This document shows positions 26,861 to 35,539 of a stretch of DNA of 64,000 nt, one piece after another. The stretch lies in assembly GCA_031963465.1 (NCBI GenBank), contig JASSUG010000002.1:434001-498000 (forward strand), read 5' to 3'. The first letter of the stretch is position 1; every line of letters begins with the position of its first letter. Under the pieces are notes generated by a model. It searched no databases. It was not told the origin of the DNA and worked only from the letters and a program-made list of their open reading frames with translations. Made by a program: the position numbers and the translations under genes. The stretch comes from Mycoavidus cysteinexigens_B (GTDB taxonomy: Bacteria > Pseudomonadota > Gammaproteobacteria > Burkholderiales > Burkholderiaceae).

Positions 26861-27050
26861 GGAGAGTGTTTCATTCCGGGGGCTGGCGTTTTCAACCATT
26901 TTCCGGCAGTCAAATACGATAATATGTTGATCTTCCTTACCAATCGAGCTGACGCCGCTCAAGGAGGCGGCCTAGAAGCTTCAGCCCCCAGAATGAAACA
27001 CTCCCCGGAAAAGGGTTAGAAACACCAGCCCCCGGAATGAAACACTCTCC
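26861..27050. repeat. Perfect 26-bp inverted repeats around a short non-coding core
   Basis: A 26-bp sequence at 26861-26886 reappears as an exact reverse complement at 27025-27050. A third, slightly changed copy of the same arm lies at 26982-27006. The interior is too short for a transposase and has no convincing gene. This suggests a miniature inverted-repeat element or nested IS ends. The surrounding 26826-27335 otherwise shows nothing I can support. Confidence 0.65.
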
Positions 27051-27335
27051 CTAAATGAGTAACAGGCGGTACACTGCCAATTCGGCTATTTGTTCCCGGC
27101 CCCCAAAAATGTAAAATTAGCTTGGGGAGTTACGCCCAGAGTAAAATGATGCGTTACAGAAAAACGTTCGCCAGTAGGGACAGCGGGGGAATTTAAACAA
27201 AAAATAAGGTAATATTTTGCTTTAATTTCGTCGTATTAACGCGTATGTAGCTTAAATTCTTCCAAAAATGCTTAAAATATAAAATCTCGAAAAACTGTCT
27301 ATAATTCGTGTTATGTAAAATATAAATGCTATATA

Positions 27336-28353
27336 ACGTCAGTTCGGGTTAAGCGATTCCTGGTAGAAGCGCTGCAAAGGCAATTTAGGCTTATTGGGCA
27401 TAAGGCAATAAGCGATGATTCCGCTGAGTAGATTAACAGCAAAGTTAATAGGAGAGCGATGGCGAGTATGCTCGACCTGGCATAGGTTTTTCAATTCATC
27501 GAAGACGGTTTCAACAAGCGACCGTAGGCGCAATAAAGCCTGATCAAAAGGGGAATGAACAATAGGCTTCATGTTGCGTCGAACCTTGGTAACAAGCTCA
27601 ACGCCAAGATCCCTCAAGGATTGTGCCAGTTTCCCTGAGATATAGCCTTTGTCGGCATAAAGCTTGCCAAACAACGAGTGCACGAGATCAGGTACGGGCT
27701 TACGGTCATCGATATTCCCCGGCGTTAACCTCAACCCAAGCAGTTCACCTTGGTGATTAATCACTGCATGCAGCTTGAAGCCAAAGAACCACCCTGTGGA
27801 ACTTTTACCTCGAGCGGCTAAGCCATCAAATACACGGTGACGGCTAATACGTAGATTGTCACAGACTGCAATAGGCGTGGAATCCACAATAGAGATCCCT
27901 GTGCATTGGCCTTTGAGGGTTTCAAACAGAGCAGCTAGTGCAAGGTTGCAGCGCGGTAATAGTTCAATGCAACGATTGTATGAGGGTAACCTCGGGAACT
28001 CTGAGCGCAGATGCTGGCATACATGATTCAGATAAAATGATTTGAATTGTCGATAGCGAATCTGATGAAAAAGCACGACTAGCGTCATCAATTCTGCTAA
28101 GGATAGGTTTGTAGCACGCAAGCGTTTGCGTTTTCCGCTAGATAACAACTTTTTGTTGAGCTCTGGCTCAAATTCTTTGCAAAAATCGTCCATCAGACAA
28201 TAAAGTTCGGTAATATGATCCATGGGTGCTCTGGCCTTTCTTAGAGAGTTCGGTTTGCAAGACTTACATTCTCTTCGAAATACTTAGCACCCGCCTCATT
28301 TTCTCCCACATTTTTTGCTCTTATCTCCGCACTTCCTTAACCCGAACTCAGGT
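27336..28353 (-). mobile_element. Intact IS982-family insertion sequence
   Basis: A 1018-bp element. Both outer ends begin AC and share AGTTCGGGTTAAG as terminal inverted repeats (27341-27353 and 28336-28348). A 6-bp direct repeat TATATA flanks it (27330-27335 and 28354-28359) as target duplication. One full transposase gene lies inside, so it may still be mobile. Confidence 0.85.
27339..28223 (-). CDS. IS982-family transposase
   Basis: This 294-residue DDE transposase shows ISIVDSTPIAVCDNLRISRH (first Asp), GFKLHAVINHQGELLGLRLTPGNIDDRK, YADKGYISGKL (second Asp region) and the typical IS982 ending VETVFDELKNLCQVEHTRHRSPINFAVNLLSGIIAYCL with the catalytic Glu. Length and order are complete. 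The stop lies almost at the left terminal repeat. No frameshift is seen. Confidence 0.92.
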   Translation of the reverse strand: MDHITELYCLMDDFCKEFEPELNKKLLSSGKRKRLRATNLSLAELMTLVVLFHQIRYRQFKSFYLNHVCQHLRSEFPRLPSYNRCIELLPRCNLALAALFETLKGQCTGISIVDSTPIAVCDNLRISRHRVFDGLAARGKSSTGWFFGFKLHAVINHQGELLGLRLTPGNIDDRKPVPDLVHSLFGKLYADKGYISGKLAQSLRDLGVELVTKVRRNMKPIVHSPFDQALLRLRSLVETVFDELKNLCQVEHTRHRSPINFAVNLLSGIIAYCLMPNKPKLPLQRFYQESLNPN

Positions 28354-28546
28354 TATATATGCATGCGCATGAAAAATACTTAATATACAAAAAACTCCTT
28401 AGAAGAAGAAAGTAGCATTTATCTTAGTATCCGTATAAGATTAGTTGATCTCTGTTTTTCGGTTTCGAGATTAATCGTCCTTGCAACCTATTTGAGATAG
28501 CATAATTATTCAGAGCCGACTATGTATCGTCGATAATATTTTATGA

Positions 28547-29053
28547 GTGGAGTGCAAAATGTCAGCTGAAGTCCCAATGGGAACAATTGTTGCCTACGCA
28601 GTGAGTGAAAAGAGTGTGCCTGATGGATGGTTAATATGCGATGGCTCGCTAATTGATAGCGGAAAATATCCTGATCTTATTACTCTGCTCGGTGAAGCCA
28701 GCACCCCTGACCTTCGAGGCCGGACGCTCATCGGGGTAGGCTCCACGTTTGACAATAACCCTCAGTCCGATGGGACTACTCCCAATTTCCCTTCGGCCGG
28801 ATTTCAAATTGGTGCTACTGGCGGGGAGTGCTCGCATCAGCTTGCAACTGCCGAAGTTCCATCGCACACACATGCATTGGACAATGGAGGCTTTTCCGAA
28901 TCGGGCGGAGGGAACGATTTTCCAATTCCGCCATCAGTCACGAACGAGCCAACTTATGACAACCCCAATTCGGCTGCGGCGCATAACAACATGCAGCCAT
29001 ATTATGTTGTTAATTACATAATCTGCGCCACAGACTCGTCGCGTAGTCGTTAA
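28547..29053 (+). CDS. Phage tail-collar / microcystin-dependent protein-like
   Basis: This 168-residue protein has the tail-collar pattern: PMGTIVAYA, VPDGWLICDGS, YPDLITLLG, TPDLRGRTLIGVG, HTH near EVPSHTHALDNGG and the ending NMQPYYVVNYIICA. Such domains are found in phage tail fibres and in free-standing MdpB-like proteins. No other phage structural gene is nearby, and it is followed at short distance by two unrecognised proteins. It may therefore be part of a small secreted or structural set and not a phage relic. GGAGTGC lies upstream, but the exact start (28547 or the ATG at 28559) is uncertain. Confidence 0.75.
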   Translation: MECKMSAEVPMGTIVAYAVSEKSVPDGWLICDGSLIDSGKYPDLITLLGEASTPDLRGRTLIGVGSTFDNNPQSDGTTPNFPSAGFQIGATGGECSHQLATAEVPSHTHALDNGGFSESGGGNDFPIPPSVTNEPTYDNPNSAAAHNNMQPYYVVNYIICATDSSRSR

Positions 29054-29108
29054 TCTAGAAGAACCTCATCGACGATTGCATTACTGCTCACTCTTCCTAA
29101 GGCTTGCC

Positions 29109-30746
29109 GTGTTTAAAAAAACTGACCCGTATACTTTTGTGAAGTTCGTCCCCTTGTTGCTGGAAACAGTCCGCATTGGTACTTTACGTCTCGACTACCA
29201 AGTGACGAATTATGAGAATGTGCAACTGCAAGACGGCACGGCGATCGGTCTACAATCTCAATCACGGCAGTATCTGATCCATTGTACGCAGACCGTGAAT
29301 CTGTTCAATTCTGAAGGGCTGGATATCAGTCCGTCCCCCACACTTGATTCCTACAGCAATTATCCGTTAATGATCAACGCCGTAATTGAGCCGGAGCGAG
29401 CGCAAGGGCTCAATTTCCAGTTGCTTGAATATGCTCCGCAAACGGTTAATACCAAGGTTCAAGCGTCCGGAGCCGTCGGCAGCTCAAACGGAGCAACTAC
29501 TGGCGTGAGCTCAAGTAGTACGGTGGGATCAAGTACCGCAGAAACAAACAGCTACGGCGCTTCCGTCAGCCTGTCCGAAACGCCGAGCGTCTCCACCAAT
29601 TACGAACATTCCTCGACATCCACCTCGGAGCAATCAAGTACATCGGGGGCGGAATCATCCACTACGCGCGGAAGTGACAGTTCAAATACCGCTTCGATGA
29701 GCGTGAAGGACTGGGGTGCGTATGCTTTGGTGAATCCTGAACTTAACTCGGTCATTTGGACTTTTGGTCAAGAGTATCCCTGGGATGCGGTCGAGTGCCG
29801 CCTCACCAATGGAACTCAATCGCCGGCCGGTCAGGTGGAGATTGTCATCCCAACCGCCATGTCGGCCCGCTTGTATGACGGCGTGACGCTGTATCCGCCA
29901 AGCCACCTGTCTACGTTTGGCATGAACTTTTTGATGAAGGCGATGTGGCTGGTCAGTGTTGACAATGGAAACTTCGACACCTCTACCCCTCACAGCGATA
30001 TCGTCAACTTTACCCATAAGATCGACTACGTTTCGGGATCGCACGCGTTGCTGCCCGACCCAGTCACTGACAAAAAATCCGTCCATGCATATATGGATCC
30101 CAAACCTGCAAGGCTCCAAACCGCCGACGAGAGCTATTTCGAAACCAAGCTTGACCTTGGGTTGATGGCATTAGACCCCGTCGGTAAAGGAATCGAAAGC
30201 GCTATCATCGGTTTTATTCCTAGAAAGTTCACGGTACTGCCCGCGCCATGTCAACAAAACGTCGCCCCGGTACCTTTCGAGATTTTCGCCAGCACGAACA
30301 ACTTGCTCATCAAAGACACGACTGACTACCCGACTCCGCTGCCTGCATCGGGCGGGTTCAGTCCGAGCGAAACAGCATTGACAGCGACGTTGAACGCTGG
30401 CGGCCAACCCTTGTCGATGACCCTATATTTTAAGGTGCTCGACTCCGACACGAATTATGCTTTGTACTTAAAGCATTGGATAAAGACCGGGCCAGGTGTG
30501 TCGTTGACCCTGACGATCAACGCTGATACCGCGCACGCCATCAGGAAATTCGTTGTCTCTCTTGAAGCGGAGGGTGGGGAAAATAACCTGACGCGCATCA
30601 ATTTGCGAAATCTTGATTTTTCGAGCGTTGATTACTCGGATTATTTACAGCTTGGGCTCAACTCCATAGAGATCACGCTGACTCTAATTGACGAAACAGC
30701 AGCATGTGATTATCAGATCAGAGCGATTTCTGTCGAACAGGAGTGA
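29109..30746 (+). CDS. Unknown protein with a Ser/Thr-rich central linker
   Basis: The protein is about 545 residues and I do not recognise it. An N-terminal beta-rich part (TLRLDYQVTNYENVQL...YLIHCTQTVNLF) is followed by a low-complexity Ser/Thr-rich stretch at roughly 130-205 (GVSSSSTVGSSTAET, STSTSEQSSTSGAES). A larger folded C-terminal region comes next, starting VKDWGAYALVNPELNSVIWTFGQEYPW. No signal peptide or membrane helix is visible. The start at GTG 29109 is preferred because TAAGG lies 6 nt upstream; the frame is open to a TTG at 29076. The linker resembles those joining modules in surface or tail-fibre-like proteins. It overlaps the next gene, so the two form one unit. Confidence 0.7.
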   Translation: MFKKTDPYTFVKFVPLLLETVRIGTLRLDYQVTNYENVQLQDGTAIGLQSQSRQYLIHCTQTVNLFNSEGLDISPSPTLDSYSNYPLMINAVIEPERAQGLNFQLLEYAPQTVNTKVQASGAVGSSNGATTGVSSSSTVGSSTAETNSYGASVSLSETPSVSTNYEHSSTSTSEQSSTSGAESSTTRGSDSSNTASMSVKDWGAYALVNPELNSVIWTFGQEYPWDAVECRLTNGTQSPAGQVEIVIPTAMSARLYDGVTLYPPSHLSTFGMNFLMKAMWLVSVDNGNFDTSTPHSDIVNFTHKIDYVSGSHALLPDPVTDKKSVHAYMDPKPARLQTADESYFETKLDLGLMALDPVGKGIESAIIGFIPRKFTVLPAPCQQNVAPVPFEIFASTNNLLIKDTTDYPTPLPASGGFSPSETALTATLNAGGQPLSMTLYFKVLDSDTNYALYLKHWIKTGPGVSLTLTINADTAHAIRKFVVSLEAEGGENNLTRINLRNLDFSSVDYSDYLQLGLNSIEITLTLIDETAACDYQIRAISVEQE

Positions 30747-31747
30747 ACGTGGCAGGAAAGAAGAAGGCAAAAAAACGCTCCAAAACCGGCGCAGGTAAAA
30801 CCAAGCTTGGAGATAAAAAAAAGATAGTGAAGCTGGGGAAAAAGGCTGCACAAAAATATTTAGCTTCCAAGGGATTGGGCGGGAAAAAACCATCTATCAA
30901 CTCTTTGATTAGAGCGGCGGAAGCCGGAACATTATCCGTAATGCCGACGAGTTTCGAGCGACCTCGTTTTAGTAGTGCTAAGCAGAAGGCCGCGCGGCTC
31001 GAAGCATCACTCGCGACCGGCCTGGATTACACTCACACTAACCTTGACACTGCAGATCTGGCCGCGCCGCACCGTGCACCGTATGCCGCACTCAGGGATA
31101 CAGTCCTCCTGGACGCGCCAAAGCGCGTTGGCTCGGTAATGAGACTTCTGGGCAACGCGAGCAAGATTTATGAGGACGGTTTTGCGAAGGCGGCGAAGAA
31201 AGGGGGAGTGCATGCAACAGATCTGACCACTTTGCAGGGGTACTACGTTTCCACAAGGGTGGGCATGGAAACAGCCCTGAACGATTACGAAAACGCGAGT
31301 AAGGGGAGTTTGAAGGCGCAGTTCAGGTCAAAACTTAAACTAATCGTCGCAGTTAATAATCTCGCGAGTAATGCGCCTGGCCTGGGTCCGCATGCCACGG
31401 CAAACTTGGTGGTATCGGATAACCTACACCTTCGTCCAGTCGACCGCCCGAACGAGCCATACAGCCCACGAAGTCATGCAGCGCTTTTAGCCTTTCCGAA
31501 CTGTCCTGCGGCCGTCGCGTCGGTAAAGGGCTCCCTTAAGCAGGTAGTGTCGGTAACAGGAGCTCTGCATTCCGTAAACGACGGGAAGCTACTTTCCAAG
31601 GTGGTCAAGCACAAGCCGACAGTTGTAAGTGCGGTATTGTATGTGACGCCAAATGGACACCAGCTTTACCGCCCAAAGAAGCCAATGAACCAGCCTTCAT
31701 CAGGCTTTAATGCGAACTATATTACGCTCTCAGGCAAGCGCTTTTGA
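30743..31747 (+). CDS. Unknown protein with a strongly basic Lys-rich N-terminus
   Basis: This 334-residue protein starts at a GTG overlapping the previous stop; a second GTG lies two codons later. The first 50 or so residues are packed with Lys (KKKAKKRSKTGAGK, DKKKIVKLGKK), resembling a histone H1-like tail or a nuclear-localisation-like stretch. The rest is a mixed alpha/beta region ending with YVTPNGHQLYRPKKP. I know no family for it. Binding to nucleic acid or to acidic polymer is suggested only by charge. It is translationally coupled to the Ser-rich protein. Confidence 0.68.
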   Translation: MNVAGKKKAKKRSKTGAGKTKLGDKKKIVKLGKKAAQKYLASKGLGGKKPSINSLIRAAEAGTLSVMPTSFERPRFSSAKQKAARLEASLATGLDYTHTNLDTADLAAPHRAPYAALRDTVLLDAPKRVGSVMRLLGNASKIYEDGFAKAAKKGGVHATDLTTLQGYYVSTRVGMETALNDYENASKGSLKAQFRSKLKLIVAVNNLASNAPGLGPHATANLVVSDNLHLRPVDRPNEPYSPRSHAALLAFPNCPAAVASVKGSLKQVVSVTGALHSVNDGKLLSKVVKHKPTVVSAVLYVTPNGHQLYRPKKPMNQPSSGFNANYITLSGKRF

Positions 31748-32150
31748 AATACTTATTTTTGAGGCTGCGATTGCCTTAGACAGCCAGCGTGCGCTATCCG
31801 CCGACGTAGTTTTGGCTTTAATCTCCGCCTTAAAAGATAAAGATTGGCGTGTCAGATCTAACGCCGCGAGGGCTTTAAACTCAAATATAAGCCAATTTTT
31901 TACTTTGCTTCCGAATTTGAAGCAAAACCAGTTAGAAGCAATCTACACCCGGGTCTTTCTCCGGCACAGAGTCGAACAGGCCATGCCCCTCTATATTCAA
32001 GACAACCAACTTCACTTTTATACAGCAACGGGGCCCGAACAACCGATTAGGCTGAGCGATAATCAAAGTAAAAAGATTACCGAGGCTTTTAGGTCTGTCC
32101 AAGTAAAGGCTGGAATCAATTCAGAGATCAAGAGGAAGGGGTTCTGGTAG
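31710..32150 (+). pseudogene. HEAT-repeat protein, C-terminal remnant
   Basis: The frame contains HEAT-like repeat sequence (IALDSQRALSADVVLALISALKDKDWRVRSNAARALNSN) and then a C-terminal tail, without the N-terminal part expected of the large HEAT proteins. It begins inside the preceding gene with no ribosome binding site. It is probably the end of a longer gene that was cut when the upstream three-gene set arrived. Confidence 0.55.
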
Positions 32151-32424
32151 AAGAATGAAGTTGCGAAGAAGAGCACAGAGGATCTCTGTGCTTGCTATTT
32201 TGGATTTAACGACGAATTATCAATTCATCTGCTGTAAGAGCAAAGTTGTAATTTCCCTTAATTTTCAAATATTCACGCAGGTATTCAAGATGACGTTCAC
32301 GGTCATGGCGGGGAATTGCCTCTCGATGAGCGTATGCAAGCCTCTCTTGAATGCATAAAACAAGTATTCAAGCTGCGAAAAAGGATAAAAAATATGCCGC
32401 TTGCCCTTCTTCCCGCATTTGCAC
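32151..32424. other. Gene-free stretch with a perfect hairpin
   Basis: The hairpin AGCACAGAG / CTCTGTGCT with a 3-nt loop lies at 32172-32192 and is followed by a weak T-rich run, so it may terminate transcription from the left. The rest shows no gene I can support; a start-less open frame ends at 32430 and could be the tail of a lost gene. Confidence 0.45.
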
Positions 32425-32462
32425 TGTGACATCACACATTCAAGGTGTGTTAAAGTAACACC
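32425..32462. promoter_or_regulatory. Operator candidates of the toxin-antitoxin operon
   Basis: Two palindromes lie just upstream of the antitoxin gene: TGTGA-CA-TCACA (32425-32436) and GTGTTA-AAG-TAACAC (32447-32461). Ribbon-helix-helix antitoxins bind short inverted repeats at their own promoter, so autoregulation is likely. Which palindrome is the operator cannot be decided from sequence. Confidence 0.5.
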
Positions 32463-32487
32463 TATTATTAAAGTTGGAGATGACACT

Positions 32488-32778
32488 ATGCCAGCCATTG
32501 CCGCTCAAACTGTATCCGTGAAGCTGGATCATGATATGCGCAACCGCATCAAGCACCTTGCCGATATTCGGCACCGCTCTACGCATTGGGTAATGCGTGA
32601 GGCCATTGAGCAGTATGTTGGGCGTGAGGAAAAGCGTGAGACGTTCAGGCAAGAAACTTTAAAGGCTTGGGAGGAGTATCAGGAAACAGGTCTGCACGTG
32701 ACTGGAGATGATGCTATTGCTTGGCTCGAGACGTGGGGTGAAGAAAACGAGAAGGCTGCGCCTGTATGCCACAGGTAA
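32488..32778 (+). CDS. Ribbon-helix-helix antitoxin (CopG/ParD type)
   Basis: This 96-residue protein has a ribbon-helix-helix N-terminal domain (VSVKLDHDMRNRIKHLADIRHRSTHWVMREAIEQYV), a DNA-binding fold that also dimerises. A C-terminal acidic tail probably wraps the toxin. The start at 32488 is chosen because TTGGAGA precedes it and it aligns with the family; the open frame extends further upstream without support. The toxin gene overlaps its end by 13 bp, typical of such pairs. Confidence 0.88.
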   Translation: MPAIAAQTVSVKLDHDMRNRIKHLADIRHRSTHWVMREAIEQYVGREEKRETFRQETLKAWEEYQETGLHVTGDDAIAWLETWGEENEKAAPVCHR

Positions 32779-33059
32779 ACTTTGCACCCGCAGCGTTGCG
32801 CGATTTGGAACGACTACGTGAATTCCTGCGCCCGAAGAACCCAACAACGGCGAAGCGAGCTGCGGCCGCTATTATCAAATCCTTGCAAATTCTTAGCCAT
32901 CAGCCACATATTGGCCGTCCTGTTGAGGATATGCCAGATGAGTTCCGGGAATGGCCGATTGAGTTTGGCGACAGCGGTTATCTAGCAAGGTACCGCTATG
33001 ATCATAGTGAGCATGTTACGGTGTTGGCTATCCGTCACCAGAAGGAAGTCGGATTTTAA
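32766..33059 (+). CDS. ParE/RelE-family toxin
   Basis: This 97-residue protein is of the RelE/ParE fold: VNFAPAALRDLERLREFL at the N-terminus, HIGRPVEDMPDEFREWPI in the middle and a C-terminal YRYDHSEHVTVLAIRHQKEV strand. Family members block gyrase (ParE) or cleave ribosome-bound mRNA (RelE). The pattern fits the ParE-like plasmid-stabilisation group better, but the target is not provable here. It is intact and co-transcribed with the antitoxin. Confidence 0.88.
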   Translation: MPQVNFAPAALRDLERLREFLRPKNPTTAKRAAAAIIKSLQILSHQPHIGRPVEDMPDEFREWPIEFGDSGYLARYRYDHSEHVTVLAIRHQKEVGF

Positions 33060-33469
33060 TTTCTCCAGGCTTTATATAAATGTCAAGGCTCAGTACAAAT
33101 GTCCCACTTTTAACTTAATGGGGATGTACGCCGGAAACGCCGACCTACAGGCACTTTTACTGAATTGAACAGAACATTGTGGCTGAGCCTCGTGGGCAAA
33201 TATGGGGCTGGAATCAACAGACACCACGATAATCTTCTCCGTATGAAGCGAGGGTTATGTCCGTTCCTGGCACCTGCATGTAGAACTCATTTCATCAATA
33301 CCCAAAAGGCCGTGACCTGCGTATTTGTCAGATGCGGGGCGGTGCTCGGAAGCCTCACGTACATCTATGTACGCTCCGGCTTCTGTGCTCTGTCCTCCAG
33401 GGTTTGGCAAATACGCTGGCAACCTTTTGGACATTTCTGAAACGAGTTCTAATCCTATAAACGTGAATC
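33060..33469. repeat. Long imperfect inverted repeat in a gene-free stretch
   Basis: Between 33302 and 33430 four nested arm pairs fold on each other: CCAAAAGG/CCTTTTGG, GCGTATTTG/CAAATACGC, GAAGCC/GGCTTC and CGTACAT/ATGTACG, with a 2-nt centre at 33365-33366. The whole makes a hairpin of about 129 nt with internal loops. A frame across it (33165-33440) is not protein-like. The remainder of these 410 bases holds nothing I can support. Confidence 0.65.
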
Positions 33470-34129
33470 ATGAAATCGTGGACACCATCAAGTTGGCTGA
33501 CTAATGCAGAGGGGATAGATTATCCACCTTCCCCTTGGCGTCTAGGCGGCACAGGGTATATGTCGTTATGGCAAATTCCAATAAAAAATTTACCCATTGT
33601 CTTCCCGTCGGGTGTTAAGCCAGTGATTCGTTTTGGGCGCACCACGGTGCTTGCCGGATGGATGGTCTATACGCCAGGCAGTGTCCTGGAATACAACGAA
33701 TTAATCCTCATCGTTGAGGTGAAAGTGAATCATCGGCGCTTAGGTTCGATTACTCACGCCTGGGTCGATAGCCCTTGCTTCTGTGGCAGGTAGTCGCGCA
33801 TTGTGGGGCATTCCAAAGCAATTGGGTGCCTTCGAGCTGAGTCACAGCACCCTCTTTGAGGCCAGCGCCACGGTGAATGGACAAGCAATCGCCTCATTTC
33901 AATTTCGTCCCGGCTTTACTTTGCCTGGTTGGTGGCGTATTCCATCACCGACTGCACAGTGGTCGCAGAGTGGTGCGATTCAAGTGGCCGAAGGTAATTT
34001 GCTAGCCCGCGTGCAACTTGGCACGGGAAGTTGGACAATCGCAGCTGAAGGACCTTTAGCTTTTCTGAGTGGGCATAAACCTCTGTTTAATTTACGTTTT
34101 GCGCAGATGGCATTTAGCTTTGGCATTTA
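33470..34129 (+). pseudogene. Acetoacetate decarboxylase-like gene, frameshifted
   Basis: Two frames join into one acetoacetate decarboxylase-type protein. The first (to about 33782) has YPPSPWRLGGTGYMSLW, YTPGSVLEYNELIL and THAWVDSP. The second (from about 33783) has AGSRALWGIPKQLGAFE and runs to a plausible end at 34129. The shift falls inside the conserved VDS...GGR.LWGIPK block, so the product is broken unless sequencing error or programmed shifting is involved. The family includes decarboxylases and other enolate-type enzymes. Confidence 0.78.
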
Positions 34130-34179
34130 AAACCAGCCTTTTCAGGGTGTTTGAGTTATCCTAAATGAGGAAAATCAAG

Positions 34180-34539
34180 ACGCGAGCCAAAATTATCTTG
34201 ACCGTCAACTAATGGATAACGCAATGAAAAATCTTGTGCGAGCCGGACTAAAACATCATAAGCAGATTGGTCGCCATGCGGGTAGTATTTACCCAGCACA
34301 TTGCCCACCACGCGCGCCTATTTTACGGATGTAGCATCAGCGGCGAGCCCCATCTCGTTCATGACGAACAAAATGCGGTGCTGCACAGGTTTTTGCCCAT
34401 CGCCTACTTCGGGCAGCGCACCGCCTTTGGCTACGCTGACTGCGTAATCAAAGTAGGTGCGTTCTGCGTAGTCGCCGAGCGTTAGGAATTCAGTGTCTGC
34501 CCGATTGGGGGTTGTGAAGTTGAAGTTTTGTTGTTCCAT
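34180..34539 (-). pseudogene. parC: Truncated, decayed parC copy
   Basis: This minus-strand segment repeats codons 1 to about 120 of parC. It starts MEQQNFNFTTPNRADTEFLTLGDYAER, as in the full gene, and stays in register to the GSR codons at about 34180. An internal TAG (codon 74, reading SVK-stop where parC has PVKSARVV) and substitutions of key residues show it is dead. Homology ends abruptly at about 34180, the right border of the accessory island. Confidence 0.88.
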
Positions 34540-34591
34540 TCATGTTTATATTGGGCTAAGCTAAAATAGGCGTCTAGCTGAGTTTGTATAA

Positions 34592-35263
34592 TCAAGAGTC
34601 TTCCGCGTTTTCCAGAATATTAAATCTGAGGACATAATAACCCAGTTCCGTTACAGTAGAAGTTAATTCATAAGTAAAAGAGCGCTCGCCCTCTATATCC
34701 GCTATAAGTTCGTTCTGACTAAGTACCTGAGCACTACTCGGCTCGTAACTCACGCTTGCATCCTCTGCGATAATTGCCCGCTCAATCCGTAGTTGCGATA
34801 GCTCCTCCGGCCTTTTGTTTGAGTTAAATTTTACTTTTAATTGACGCTCAGGATATTTAGCATATTCCTCAGATTCCGCTACAATTTTATACAGTAAATC
34901 TCCTTCCTGCATATCATCTAGTAGTTTCTTGCAGCGGTAAAGCTTAACTTCTTTAGGCTTAAGAGAAAAATTACCCACTATGGGCTCTCTTCTTGTTATC
35001 ACCAAAGAAGCTTGTTTATCATCGGATTCATTAGTAAAAACGAAACCTTTCCCTGCAAATATGCCACAACCCGATAGCGCAACTGCCGTTCTAGCATAGT
35101 TCTTATATATATCATTTTTTATACTTGAAGTGTGATCGACTCCATAATTCTTGACAGTATGATCGGCCCTATAATTATTGGCGCCGTCACTACCCCCTCC
35201 CCCACAACCTGTAAGCAAGAAATTTAAAATTACCACACCTAATGAAATTGATTTATTTAACAT
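34592..35263 (-). CDS. Exported lipoprotein, unknown function (copy 2)
   Basis: The 223-residue precursor has lipobox LLTGC followed by GGGGSD. The mature protein shares IFAGK, a G(D/A)LLY.I segment and a near-terminal E.GYY..RF block with the lipoprotein at 9119-9829, but the rest has diverged. Its middle part is richer in charged residues (SNKRPEELSQLRIERAIIAED). No enzyme motif is visible. Such fast change compared with the attached parC copy suggests relaxed or diversifying selection. It lies between dead parC and parE, with 276 AT-rich bases upstream. Confidence 0.72.
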   Translation of the reverse strand: MLNKSISLGVVILNFLLTGCGGGGSDGANNYRADHTVKNYGVDHTSSIKNDIYKNYARTAVALSGCGIFAGKGFVFTNESDDKQASLVITRREPIVGNFSLKPKEVKLYRCKKLLDDMQEGDLLYKIVAESEEYAKYPERQLKVKFNSNKRPEELSQLRIERAIIAEDASVSYEPSSAQVLSQNELIADIEGERSFTYELTSTVTELGYYVLRFNILENAEDS

Positions 35264-35539
35264 TTTTTCACTCTATTAAAATTAGAATTAATTTTTTTAC
35301 TTCCGAAAAATTATGAATATTTTCAATAAAAAGCCAGGCCAAGTACTAAATAAATATTCTACTGAATTAAGTTGCCATAAATTCGAATCAGATTGTTCTT
35401 TTTTTAAATTCATTTGAAATAAATTTATTTGAAATATTTTTTCAATAGATTAACGGTACTATAGTCATCGATCAATTAAGCACTATAGAAAATGGCAGGC
35501 ATTACCATTACGGAAATTGATGACATAACGCCCCCGCTG

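Larger units (their letters stand above)
34180..35263. repeat. Right copy of the parC 5' end plus lipoprotein duplication
   Basis: This is the partner of the segment at 8681-9829, in direct orientation and about 25 kb away. It contains the dead parC start, a degraded version of the intergenic hairpin and the paralogous lipoprotein gene. It is followed by parE at its normal neighbour position. Confidence 0.8.

Noticed and set aside
28547..31747. Calling this stretch a prophage
   Set aside because: Only the collar-like domain recalls phages; no capsid, portal, terminase, lysis or integrase gene is present.
32262..32430. Start-less open frame with protein-like wording before the toxin-antitoxin operon
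   Set aside because: No start codon, no family recognised; kept only as a possible gene tail in the intergenic note.
33165..33440. Plus-strand frame of 91 codons
   Set aside because: Most of it lies in the long inverted repeat; the composition follows the hairpin and not a protein.
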